64,000 nt of DNA, from positions 2,480,001-2,544,000 of the forward strand of contig NZ_CP048817.1 of NCBI RefSeq assembly GCF_014171475.1. Reading direction: 5' to 3'. This document shows positions 9,071 through 18,025 of this stretch, piece by piece. A program made the position numbers and the translations under genes. Under the pieces are notes generated by a model. That model was not told the origin of the DNA. It searched no databases and saw only the letters and a program-made list of their open reading frames with translations. The number at the start of each line of letters is the position of its first letter. The first letter of the stretch is position 1. Source of the stretch: Sphingomonas sp. So64.6b. GTDB taxonomy: Bacteria; Pseudomonadota; Alphaproteobacteria; Sphingomonadales; Sphingomonadaceae.

Positions 9071-10042
9071 TCAATCGTCGCCGGGAAACAGCGGCAAATG
9101 CGGCTGGCCGGGGCCGAACAGCAAGGCGGGCGGCTGCATCACCAGGCTGCCCCGCGGTATGTCGTCGGTCACCCAGACATTGCCGCCGATCGTCGATCCG
9201 GCGCCGATCGTCACGCGGCCAAGGATCGTCGCGCCGGCATAGACCACGACATCGTCCTCGACGATCGGGTGGCGGGCGAAGCGCTCGCGCACCGTCTCCC
9301 CGCCTTCGACCGGCAAGCGCCGCGCGCCGAGCGTGACGTGCTGGTAGAGCCGCACGCGTGCGCCGATGATCGTGGTCTCGCCGATCACCACGCCGGTGCC
9401 ATGATCGATGAAGAAGCTCGGCCCGATCGTCGCGCCGGGGTGAATGTCGATCCCGGTGCGGGTATTGGCGATCTCGGAAATGACCCGCGCGACGAGCGGC
9501 GCGCCAAGTTGATAGAGTTGATGCGCAAGCCGGTGATACATCACCGCCAGCGCACACGGGTAACAGATCAGGATCTCGTCGATGCTGCGCGCGGCGGGAT
9601 CGCCCTGGAACGCGGCGGCGATATCGCTGTCGATCAGGCGGCGGATTTCGGGCAGCGCGGCGGCGAACAGGCGGACGATCGTCTCGCCATGTCCCGCCTC
9701 GAAAACATCTGCGCTTTCCGCTTCCCAATAGCGCAGTTCGCGATCCACCTCGGCGCGCAGGATCGCCAGCGCCTGTTCGAGCCGCAGCGCGACGAACAGA
9801 TCTTCGGTCGTGCCTTCATAATGGCCGAGCCGCAGCGGGAACAGAGCCGCCTCGAGATGTTCGAGCATAAAGCCGACCGCGGTACGGCCGGGGAAACGCC
9901 CCGACCCAGCGGTAGCGTATTGCTGATGCGCCTTGCGCCAGTCGTCGCGCGCGGCACGCAGGCCCGTCACGATCGGCGCGATCGTATCGGCGCTTTCGCT
10001 TCGGTCGAGGACAAGGTCGTTTACCGGCATCGCCAATTCCAT
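9071..10042 (-). CDS. epsC: Serine O-acetyltransferase, EpsC/SrpH type
   Basis: A 323-residue acetyltransferase that makes O-acetylserine from serine and acetyl-CoA for cysteine synthesis. The N-terminal about 170 residues are helical; the C-terminal part is a left-handed beta-helix of hexapeptide repeats (IHPGATIG, VVIGETTIIGARV, GATILGRVTIGAGSTIGG). The active-site stretch is FFIDHGTGVVIGE. Length and an N-terminal extension fit the long EpsC subgroup rather than enteric CysE (about 270). ATG 10042 and ATG 10030 are both possible starts; neither has a strong ribosome site. It is probably co-transcribed with the TauD-type gene downstream, linking sulfonate-derived sulfite to cysteine. Confidence 0.88.
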   Translation of the reverse strand: MELAMPVNDLVLDRSESADTIAPIVTGLRAARDDWRKAHQQYATAGSGRFPGRTAVGFMLEHLEAALFPLRLGHYEGTTEDLFVALRLEQALAILRAEVDRELRYWEAESADVFEAGHGETIVRLFAAALPEIRRLIDSDIAAAFQGDPAARSIDEILICYPCALAVMYHRLAHQLYQLGAPLVARVISEIANTRTGIDIHPGATIGPSFFIDHGTGVVIGETTIIGARVRLYQHVTLGARRLPVEGGETVRERFARHPIVEDDVVVYAGATILGRVTIGAGSTIGGNVWVTDDIPRGSLVMQPPALLFGPGQPHLPLFPGDD

Positions 10043-10198
10043 CGTGTCGTTGATTGCCCAATCTCCACTTAATCAGTAGGATTTCAACTGTGGATAGGTT
10101 TTCGCAGGCCAAGCCGAACTTTACGCGCGGTCTTTCGGACCTTTCCCCCGCCCCGCTTCCCGCCTAGCATTACGCAAAAGAGCGAGGAGCGGCGTCAC

Positions 10199-11503
10199 GT
10201 GCATCATATCGCGATCATCGGTTCGGGACCTGCAGGATATTATACGGCGGAGGGATGCCAGAAGACTTTCGGCGCGGACGTGCGCGTCGACATCATCGAC
10301 CGGCTGCCCGTTCCCTATGGCCTGATCCGCACCGGTGTCGCGCCCGATCATCAATCGATCAAGGGCGTATCGCGCCGCTACGAAGCGGTGGCGCTGTCCG
10401 ACACGGTGCGCTTTGTCGGCAATGTCAGCGTCGGCAAGGATGTCAGTATCGAGGAGTTGCGCGGCCTGTACGACGCGGTCGTGCTGGCCACCGGCGCGCC
10501 GTCCGACCGGCCGCTCGGCGTGCCGGGCGACGATTTGCCCGGCGTGATCGGATCGGCGGCGTTCGTCGGCTGGTATAACGGCCATCCCGATTTCGCGGTG
10601 CTCGGCCCGCCACTCCACGGCCCCGGCGCGGTCGTGGTCGGCAACGGCAATGTCGCGCTCGACGTGGCGCGGATCCTGGCCAAGACCGGTGACGAATTCA
10701 TCGGCTCGGACATTGTCGAACATGCGCTTGGCGAGCTTGGCGAAGCGCGGTTGCAGACCGTCACCCTGCTCGGCCGGCGCGGGCCGCATCAGATCGCGAT
10801 GACACCCAAGGAACTGGGCGAACTCGGCCATCTTTCGCGCGCCGCGCCGCACGTCGACCCCGCCGATTTGCCGCCGATCGAGGCGGATGCCGCGCTCGAT
10901 CCGGGGCAGCGCAAGTCGGTCACGCATCTGCGCGATTTCGCCGCACACCCGCAGGACAAGCCGATCGGTATTGTGTTCGATTTCTTCGCCATGCCGGTGC
11001 GGATCGAAGGCGACGGCAAGGCCGAGCGGATCATCGTCGAACGCACCGCGCTCGATGCCGAGGGGCGCGCGTCGGGCACCGGCGAGACCTATGCGATTCC
11101 CGCCAGCCTGGTGGTCAGTTGCATCGGCTATCGCACCCCGCCGATCGAGGGCGTACCCTATGACGAAAGCCTTGGCCGCTTCGCCAATCAGGACGGCCGC
11201 ATCGCACCGGGCCTTTACGCGGTAGGCTGGGCACGGCGCGGGCCTACCGGCACGATCGGCACCAACCGCCCGGACGGGTTCCTCGCAGCGGAGAATATCG
11301 CCGCCGATCTGCCGGGCAGTAGCGGCAAGACCGGCCGCGCCGGCCTCGACGCGTTGCTGGCGGAGCGCGGCGTGGAGGTCGTCACCTTCCGCGACTGGCA
11401 GAAGATCGAAGCCGCCGAGGTTGCCGCCGCCCGCGACGGCGCGCCACGCGAGAAGTTCGTCCATGTCGACGCGATGATGGCCGCGCGGAATGGCGGCGGC
11501 TGA
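10199..11503 (+). CDS. fprA: Ferredoxin/adrenodoxin-type NADP+ reductase (FprA-like)
   Basis: A 434-residue FAD flavoprotein related to mitochondrial adrenodoxin reductase and mycobacterial FprA, passing electrons between NADPH and ferredoxins. The N-terminal FAD-binding motif is IIGSGPAGYYTAEG, followed by the family signature VPYGLIRTGVAPDHQ. The NADP-binding glycine motif is VVGNGNVALDVARIL and the C-terminal FAD contact is GWARRGPTGTIGTNR. Start is GTG 10199, preceded by GAGGAG about 10 bases upstream. It is divergent from epsC. No ferredoxin gene is next to it, so its partner is unknown. Confidence 0.92.
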   Translation: MHHIAIIGSGPAGYYTAEGCQKTFGADVRVDIIDRLPVPYGLIRTGVAPDHQSIKGVSRRYEAVALSDTVRFVGNVSVGKDVSIEELRGLYDAVVLATGAPSDRPLGVPGDDLPGVIGSAAFVGWYNGHPDFAVLGPPLHGPGAVVVGNGNVALDVARILAKTGDEFIGSDIVEHALGELGEARLQTVTLLGRRGPHQIAMTPKELGELGHLSRAAPHVDPADLPPIEADAALDPGQRKSVTHLRDFAAHPQDKPIGIVFDFFAMPVRIEGDGKAERIIVERTALDAEGRASGTGETYAIPASLVVSCIGYRTPPIEGVPYDESLGRFANQDGRIAPGLYAVGWARRGPTGTIGTNRPDGFLAAENIAADLPGSSGKTGRAGLDALLAERGVEVVTFRDWQKIEAAEVAAARDGAPREKFVHVDAMMAARNGGG

Positions 11504-11539
11504 ATCTTTGCGAAGCCGCTCTTTCCGATCTGGAAAGCG

Positions 11540-12025
11540 ATGCGCCTGGTGAGCATCGGACGGCTGATCGTGGGCGCTGGAATGCTGGCGCTGGCGGCGT
11601 GCGGCGGCGGCGATGGCGCTCGGCAGTCCGCCACCCCCGAAGGCGTTGCGAAGGTCACCACCATCGACTTCGCAAACATCGCCAATTATTCCGCGCCGAC
11701 GCTTCCCGCCTATTTCGACCGGACGGTGACAGCGCTTGACCACAGCCCGGCGTCTAACCCGATCAATGATCGAGTGGCGACACTTGGACGGGTGCTGTTC
11801 TACGACCTGCGGCTGAGCACCAATGATCGAGCCTCATGCGCTTCCTGCCATCAGCAGGCGCTTGGCTTTACCGACTCGATGCGGTTCAGCAACGGGATCA
11901 GCAGCGCCGCCACCGCCGACTTCCACGCGATGCGGCTGGGCAATCTGCGTTACTGGAAGCCCGGCTCCACCTTCTGGGACAGGCGCAGCGCGCTGCGACG
12001 CGAAAGAAGAGTGTTGGGAAGCTGA
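11540..12025 (+). pseudogene. Truncated MauG/CcpA-type di-heme cytochrome c peroxidase lipoprotein
   Basis: A 161-residue frame. A lipoprotein signal with lipobox LAAC (about residue 21) is followed by the N-terminal part of a di-heme cytochrome c peroxidase: the first heme site CASCH, then [12 protein letters not shown] and [18 protein letters not shown]. Family members run 330-600 residues and carry a second heme site; here the homology stops right after the FWDRR motif and the frame ends in unrelated RRERRVLGS. The protein therefore lacks the second heme domain and is probably inactive. The break lies 230 bp before tRNA-Pro, suggesting an insertion or deletion scar. It begins 36 bp after the reductase gene. 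Confidence 0.75.
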
Positions 12026-12252
12026 CCGGGGGGACGGGATCGTGGCTCATAAGGGCGAGGATACGCTTAAGTCTTACGAAATAAACCGCTTCCTATCTGA
12101 TGCATCTTCGGGGCTCGATCCGTGATCGCGGGTCGACCGTCGGATGGCCGAGCCATGCCCAATGTCGACGGCCCGCTCACCAATCTCCTTACCGGCACTT
12201 TTAACTTGATCGACGCACGTCGCCCCGCTACGCGCTCGCCCCTGCAATGTGT
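12026..12252. other. Gene-free junction between truncated peroxidase and tRNA-Pro
   Basis: No gene is recognised here. The first part (to about 12110) is less GC-rich than its surroundings, consistent with a fragment left by the event that truncated the peroxidase gene. Confidence 0.4.
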
Positions 12253-12329
12253 CGGGGCGTGGCGCAGTCTGGTAGCGCACTGGTCTCGGGGTCCAGGGGT
12301 CGTAGGTTCGAATCCTATCGCCCCGACCA
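12253..12329 (+). tRNA. tRNA-Pro (anticodon CGG)
   Basis: 77 bases with encoded CCA. The acceptor stem CGGGGCG / CGCCCCG closes perfectly, the D arm is GGCGCAGTCTGGTAGCGC, and the T arm is GTAGG-TTCGAAT-CCTAT. The anticodon loop reads CTCGGGG, putting U33 before anticodon CGG, which reads CCG codons. One anticodon-stem pair (31-39) is T-T. The overall sequence matches bacterial proline tRNAs. Confidence 0.95.
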
Positions 12330-12511
12330 TTGCAGGATTGGCGCAGCGGGCAAAAACGCGCCGAAAAAGAGATCGCAGCATGCCAGTTGCTGCCGGATGA
12401 GCTCTCCACCCTGCGGCGCTCCGGGAAAGGTCCGGAATCCTTCCCGACCCCTTACCTTCTCATCCTTGATGATCCGTTTGCGCTAGGTCACGCCGGAAGT
12501 GATAATCCGTA

Positions 12512-12967
12512 TTATTTCTTGTCTGCCGGTGCCGCGGCGGGTCGCTTGCCGACAGTCCGCGCGTCGGTGAAAATCGCGGTCAAGACGAGCTTTCGGTCGG
12601 CCACGGGCAAAGATTTGATCATCGCGAAAGTCGAAGAGCGAATCGAGGCCGTTGCTGCAGCCTCGGCTTGCTTGCGTTGATCGATCAGCCGCGCGGCCGC
12701 GTCGACATCCAGCGTCGGTGCCGCGACGAGGCCGCGCAGAGCCTCACGATATTTCTTCTCGACTTCGCCCTCGGCGCGCGCCTGAGGCAGCAATATCTGA
12801 TTCAGATAGCGCTGAAAGATCGGGCGTCCTTCGGGCGACATGCGTTGAAGGACGACGGTGAACAGCGAAGGCGCCTGAGCCGGTGCATTCGCCGTCGAAC
12901 CGGCCTGAGCAACCGCCTTGGTCGATGGGAGATCCACAGCAGCGGCGAACAGAAGCAATGACAGCAT
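12512..12967 (-). CDS. Exported helical protein, possibly metal-resistance/Spy-like
   Basis: A 151-residue protein. ATG 12967 is chosen because it begins a signal peptide (MLSLLLFAAAVDLPSTKAVAQA); longer in-frame starts add a charged tail ahead of it. The mature part is helical: FQRYLNQILLPQARAEGEVEKK, a REALRGLVAAPTLDVDAAARLI segment, and a C-terminal AVMI-like helix ending before a basic tail. This pattern (short helices, D-x-x-A-A after a Pro, Gln/Arg-rich) resembles periplasmic Metal_resist/Spy/CpxP proteins, but the match is by eye only. It is likely periplasmic. Function is unproven. Confidence 0.6.
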   Translation of the reverse strand: MLSLLLFAAAVDLPSTKAVAQAGSTANAPAQAPSLFTVVLQRMSPEGRPIFQRYLNQILLPQARAEGEVEKKYREALRGLVAAPTLDVDAAARLIDQRKQAEAAATASIRSSTFAMIKSLPVADRKLVLTAIFTDARTVGKRPAAAPADKK

Positions 12968-13168
12968 TTTTCCAGAACCTTTTTTTCTCGAGCGGCTCTG
13001 CGCCGACATCCAACGCTCGCAAAGCCGCAATATCATGACGCGGAAGCTTGTGAAGCGTCTCGGGTCGAGGCCGCTTATTCAACAGAACAATCTCGTAAGT
13101 CTATGTTTGACGAACGATTTTTTGCTGATAATAAATGAACAACAGGGTCAAAATCAGGGGTCGTCACT

Positions 13169-16100
13169 ATGAGAACGTTTTCACGCGGTGGGCGGAGCAT
13201 TGCGCGCAAACTGCTGACGGGCACCGCACTGGCCGGCGTCGCCGCGAGCGCGCTGATCGCGACGCCAGCTTTCGCCGACAATGAATGCGGCGTGACGACA
13301 CTCGGTACCGTGACCTGCACCGCCGCCGGCAACCCCTTCCCGGGCGGGATTACCTATTCGACCCCGCCGGTCGATCCTGCCGACGACCCTGCCCTCGACC
13401 CGACGGCGCCGGTCTACGACCTGACCGTGAATCTCGGCGATGGCGTGGCTATCGACAGCGGCGCCAATACAGGCGTGGCGATCTTCGGCTTCAACGATGG
13501 CGCGGCGACGCTCAACTCGTTCGGCAACACCAGCATTTCCGTAACCGGAGTCGGCGCGACAGGGGTGATCGGAAACACCAATTATGGTGACCTGACGATC
13601 AATACCGATAGCATCGTGACGGACGGTCGCGCGTCGCAGGGAATCAACGCGGTCAGCAATACGGGCGACATCACGATCGATGCCACCTCAATCGTGACCA
13701 ACGGCAACAGCTCGCTCGGCATCAGCGTCAATGCTTATGCTGGCGACATCGGCATCACTGCCGGTTCGGTCGCGGCCAATGGCTATTATGTCGGCGGTAT
13801 CTACGCTTATGCCGGCAACGGCAACGTCACGATTGACGCAGGCACTGTCACGACGGCGGGCGGCAGCGTCGCCGGTATCGGTTCGGACGCGATCAGCGTT
13901 CGCGCGATCGGCGGTTCGATCGACATCAACGCGGACACCGTTTCGACAGAGGCTGATTATTCGACCGGCATTCGCGCCGTTTCGTTCGGTACCGATGCAC
14001 CGGTTACTGTCACGGCCGGTGATATCACGACCAATGGCTATGCTTCGAACGGCGCAGTGGTCCAGGGCGACACCGCCTCGCTGACGGTTGATAACATCAC
14101 GACATCGGGCGATTACAGCTACGGCGCGGTGATGTTCAGCACCGGCGCGGGCGGCGCGACGTTCGTCTCGACCGGCACAATCTCGACCAGCGGCGTCGAC
14201 GCGAATGGCGTTTTCGTAAAATCCTATGGCGGCGGCGATGCGAATATTACCGTCAACGACGTCGCGACCACCGGCGATTCGTCGCCGGCGGTTTATGCTT
14301 ATGGCTATAACGCCTCGGTCACGGTCAATGGCGATGTATCGACCGAAGGCACCGCTTCGCGCGGCGTCGATGTTTTTGCCTATGGTGGCGTTGCGACAGT
14401 GACCAACAATGGCAGCGTCAGCACATCGGGCGACGGCAGCATCGGCATCAACGCTACCGGCATTTATGGGGCGGTCGTGAACGGCGCAGGATCGGTAACG
14501 ACCAGCGGCGCGAACTCCATCGGCGTTCTGGCGCGCGCGGTCTATGGCGATGTGGACGTGACCGTGGGTGATGTGACCACCACCGGCGACAACTCGCGCG
14601 GCGTCGTTGCGATCAGCTATTATGGCAACGCGTCGGCGACCTCGACCGGCACTGTTTCGACCGCCGGCGCGAATTCTACCGGCGTCTATGCCGGATCGTT
14701 CTTCGGCGTTGGCGACGCGAGCGCGACGGTCAACAATGTGTCGACGACGGGCGACAATTCGGCCGGCGTCGCGGTTTATGGCTATAATGCCGCGGCAACG
14801 GTCAATGGCGATGTGGCCACCGCCGGCGCCAATTCGACCGGTGTCTCGGTCTTCGCGATCGGCGGAACCGTCGACGTTGCAAACAACGGTTCGATCACGA
14901 CCACCGGCGCCGGCAGCGGCGGCATCAGTGCGATCGGGTATGGCGACGTCACGATTACCGGCGCGGGATCGGTCTCATCGACCAGCACGGGCATCGACGC
15001 CTATAGCCTGATCGGCAATATCGACATCACGCAGGGCGATATCGCGACCAGCGAAGCGGGTGCCGATGGCGTTCATGCAGAAACCGCCAACGCCCTTTAC
15101 ACGGCCGGTGACATCACCGTGAACGTCGGCGCGGTCGACACCGCCGGCGATTTCGCCGACGGCATCGACGCTTCCGCGATGAACGGCGGCAATATCGCGA
15201 TAACGCATGGCGCGATCACGACGGCCGGGGAGCAGTCCTTCGGTGTATCGGCGGTCGGCCTTGACGATGTCAGCGTCACCGGCACCTCGGTCGCCACGAC
15301 CGGCTATAATGCGGCCGGCGTCTATGCCGTCAGCATCTTCGGCGACGTGAATGTCGATGAAGGCACGGTCAGCACGGTGGGCGATTATTCGCCCGGCATC
15401 GTCGGCGCGTCCTATTTCGGCAATGTCTCGATCACGGCCGACAACGTTTCCACATCGGGCTATTCTTCGGACGGCGTATTCGGCATCGCATTCTACGCTG
15501 GCAATACCGACATCACCGTTGGCAATGTCACGACGACCGGCGACAATTCGATCGGCGTTCGCGCCCAGGCCTATTATGATGCCTCGGTCGCGGTTACCGG
15601 CACGGTACGCACCAGCGGCTACGCATCGGATGGCGTCAACGTCTATGCACTGGGCGCGGGTTCGGTGAACAATACCGGCGCGATCATCACCAGCGGTGAG
15701 GATTCGAACGGCATCGACATCCAGACCATCTATGGCGACGTCACGGTGACCGGCAGCGGATCGGTGGCGACCTCGGGCGATTTCTCGACCGGCATTCTCG
15801 CGCGGACCTATTATGGCGAGATCGACATCGCCGCAGGCACCGTCACAACTTCGGGCCAGGGCAGCGGCGGCATCGATGCCTATGCGTCGGCCGGCGTCAC
15901 GGTGAATGCCGGAACGGTCCGCACGACCGGTGCCAATTCCACGGCGATCAGCGCCGGCGGCTTCTACAGCGTCGGTGTGACCGTCGGCACCGTGTCGACC
16001 ACGGGCGCGAACTCGAACGGCATCAACGCCGCCAGCTTTGGCGGTGATGTCATCGTCAATGCGGGATCGGTCCAGGTGTCGGGCACCGGATCGACCGCGA

Positions 16101-17908
16101 TCAGGGCGTTCGGCTTTGGTGGTGGCGCCAATATCAACGTCACGGGAGCCGTTCGTTCGACCAGCGGCACCGCGATCAACATCATCGCCGGTGGCGCCGG
16201 GGGCGGCGGCGGTGCCGCTGTGGGTGATCCCGCGCTCGATGGTATCGCGCGCCTGACGGTCGGCTCGGCAGGGTCGGTGCAGGGCGGCAACAATGCGGTG
16301 ACCGTCTCCTCACTGAACGGTACCTTGATCACCAACAATGGCTCGATCACCGGTGGGACCGGCTATGCCATCCAGGCATCGGGTGGTGCCGCGACGGTCA
16401 ACAACAATGGCAATCTGACTGGCCGTTTGCTGCTGACCGGCAATGCCGACCGATTGACCAATGCCGGCACCTTCACGCTGATCGGCGACAGCGACTTCGG
16501 CGCGGGCAGCGATACGCTGACCAATAGCGGTACGGTGCGCCTCGGCACCGCGGCGGCCACGCAAGCGGTGTCGTTGCTCGGACTGGAAAGCTTCACCAAC
16601 TCCGGCCTGGTCGACCTGCGTAACGGGCGTGCCGGCGATACGTTGACGATCGCCAATTATGCGGGTTCCGGTGCCGCAACGCTTGGACTGGATATCGCCT
16701 TCGGCACGACGACGGCAACGGTGGATCGCCTGAACCTGACGACCGCGACCGGCAGCACCTCCGTCGTGCTCGCGCCGCTCAACTCGCCGGCGATCCTGAT
16801 CCCGGCAACCACGATCGTCCAGGCGACCACGGCATCCTCGCCGACTGCTTTCACGATCGGCGCGGGGTCGCAGACCATCGGCCTGATCCAGTTCGGTGTG
16901 GTCTACAACCCGACCGCCCTCGCCTATCAGTTGATCAGCGCACCCAGCGCCACAGTCTATCGCCAAGCGAAGCTGGGTGAAGGTCTGGCCTCCGTCTGGA
17001 ACCGTTCCGGTGACGCGGTGACTGCCCATATGGCGGCCGGCCGCGACGCCGGCTGGGGCACGCCGACCTCGGATTCGACCGGGCGGGTGTGGCTGCAGAT
17101 GTTCGGTGAGGTCAATACGCGTGATGAAACGGGGAGCTTCTCCTTCAACGGCCTGGCGCAGAACAATGTCGATCTCGGCTACAAGCAGGATGCTTTCGGC
17201 GGACAGATCGGCGTCGATATGCTGGGATCGGCCAGCGACGATGGCGGCTTCAGCATCGGTGTCGCGGGCGGTTATCTGAGCTCGACGATGAACTTCCGCG
17301 GCTATGGCGATCGCTTCGATATCGAAGCCGTCAACGGCACGGTCTACGGCGCCTATCAGGCTGGTGGGTTCTTCATCAACGGCCTCGCCAAATACGACCA
17401 TGCGTGGATCAACACGCGCGGCAATTTTGCCGGCTTCAAACTCGACACTTCGGCCAATACCTGGGGCGGCAAGCTCGAAACCGGCTTCCGGCTGGGTTCG
17501 GACAGCTTCTTCTTCGAGCCGGCAATCAGTGCCGCCTATACCAGCAGCGACATCAAGGATTACGGCACGCTTGGCGGCAGCTTCGACTTCGACAATTTCA
17601 CCGGGTTCCGCGGCAAGGCCGGTGCGCGGATCGGTGGTTCCACCGGTCTGAGCGAAACCTCCAAGCTGGTATTCTATGCCGGCGCCGCGGCGGTGCACGA
17701 GTTCAAGGGTGACGATCAGGTACGCTTCACCAGCGGTGCGCAGACGATCGCCTTCTCCAACAATCGCCTTGGCACCTATGGCCAGGGCACGCTCGGCATC
17801 AACATCGTGACAGCCGGCGGCGTCACTGGCTTCCTCGAAGCGCATGGCGAATATGGTGACGATTATAAGGGCGGCGGTGGTCGCGCCGGTATCCGCATCA
17901 AGTTCTGA
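13169..17908 (+). CDS. Autotransporter adhesin-like protein, 1579 residues
   Basis: A type V-secreted surface protein. An extended basic signal region (residues 1-36) ends at TPAFA. Residues about 60-1270 are a beta-solenoid passenger made of roughly 32-residue repeats built on TTGDNSxGV and GDVxITxG phrases, rich in Gly, Thr, Ser and Val and almost without Lys or Cys. The C-terminal about 275 residues (from RVWLQMFGEVNTRD, about 1305) form the autotransporter barrel and end in Phe (IRIKF). No protease triad was noticed, so adhesion or autoaggregation is the likely role. A terminator follows. A second, larger autotransporter lies 3.2 kb away on the other strand. Confidence 0.9.
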   Translation: MRTFSRGGRSIARKLLTGTALAGVAASALIATPAFADNECGVTTLGTVTCTAAGNPFPGGITYSTPPVDPADDPALDPTAPVYDLTVNLGDGVAIDSGANTGVAIFGFNDGAATLNSFGNTSISVTGVGATGVIGNTNYGDLTINTDSIVTDGRASQGINAVSNTGDITIDATSIVTNGNSSLGISVNAYAGDIGITAGSVAANGYYVGGIYAYAGNGNVTIDAGTVTTAGGSVAGIGSDAISVRAIGGSIDINADTVSTEADYSTGIRAVSFGTDAPVTVTAGDITTNGYASNGAVVQGDTASLTVDNITTSGDYSYGAVMFSTGAGGATFVSTGTISTSGVDANGVFVKSYGGGDANITVNDVATTGDSSPAVYAYGYNASVTVNGDVSTEGTASRGVDVFAYGGVATVTNNGSVSTSGDGSIGINATGIYGAVVNGAGSVTTSGANSIGVLARAVYGDVDVTVGDVTTTGDNSRGVVAISYYGNASATSTGTVSTAGANSTGVYAGSFFGVGDASATVNNVSTTGDNSAGVAVYGYNAAATVNGDVATAGANSTGVSVFAIGGTVDVANNGSITTTGAGSGGISAIGYGDVTITGAGSVSSTSTGIDAYSLIGNIDITQGDIATSEAGADGVHAETANALYTAGDITVNVGAVDTAGDFADGIDASAMNGGNIAITHGAITTAGEQSFGVSAVGLDDVSVTGTSVATTGYNAAGVYAVSIFGDVNVDEGTVSTVGDYSPGIVGASYFGNVSITADNVSTSGYSSDGVFGIAFYAGNTDITVGNVTTTGDNSIGVRAQAYYDASVAVTGTVRTSGYASDGVNVYALGAGSVNNTGAIITSGEDSNGIDIQTIYGDVTVTGSGSVATSGDFSTGILARTYYGEIDIAAGTVTTSGQGSGGIDAYASAGVTVNAGTVRTTGANSTAISAGGFYSVGVTVGTVSTTGANSNGINAASFGGDVIVNAGSVQVSGTGSTAIRAFGFGGGANINVTGAVRSTSGTAINIIAGGAGGGGGAAVGDPALDGIARLTVGSAGSVQGGNNAVTVSSLNGTLITNNGSITGGTGYAIQASGGAATVNNNGNLTGRLLLTGNADRLTNAGTFTLIGDSDFGAGSDTLTNSGTVRLGTAAATQAVSLLGLESFTNSGLVDLRNGRAGDTLTIANYAGSGAATLGLDIAFGTTTATVDRLNLTTATGSTSVVLAPLNSPAILIPATTIVQATTASSPTAFTIGAGSQTIGLIQFGVVYNPTALAYQLISAPSATVYRQAKLGEGLASVWNRSGDAVTAHMAAGRDAGWGTPTSDSTGRVWLQMFGEVNTRDETGSFSFNGLAQNNVDLGYKQDAFGGQIGVDMLGSASDDGGFSIGVAGGYLSSTMNFRGYGDRFDIEAVNGTVYGAYQAGGFFINGLAKYDHAWINTRGNFAGFKLDTSANTWGGKLETGFRLGSDSFFFEPAISAAYTSSDIKDYGTLGGSFDFDNFTGFRGKAGARIGGSTGLSETSKLVFYAGAAAVHEFKGDDQVRFTSGAQTIAFSNNRLGTYGQGTLGINIVTAGGVTGFLEAHGEYGDDYKGGGGRAGIRIKF

Positions 17909-17940
17909 TAATTTGGATATGTAGGGCTCACCCCCTAGTG

Positions 17941-17978
17941 AATGGGCTCGCGGCTTCCACGTCGCGGGCCCATTTTTT
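17941..17978 (+). terminator. Rho-independent terminator after the first autotransporter
   Basis: The stem AATGGGCTCGCG / CGCGGGCCCATT (one G-T pair) with a loop of about 10 bases is followed by a run of T (to 17978). It lies 33 bp after the stop codon. Confidence 0.88.
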
Positions 17979-18025
17979 ACAGGTCCATTTTTGTATAGAT
18001 AGCGGCCAATGAACTGGAACCCGTC

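Noticed and set aside
12026..12511. Short open frames around tRNA-Pro on both strands
   Set aside because: They run through the tRNA or across the peroxidase break, lack ribosome sites and carry no recognisable features.
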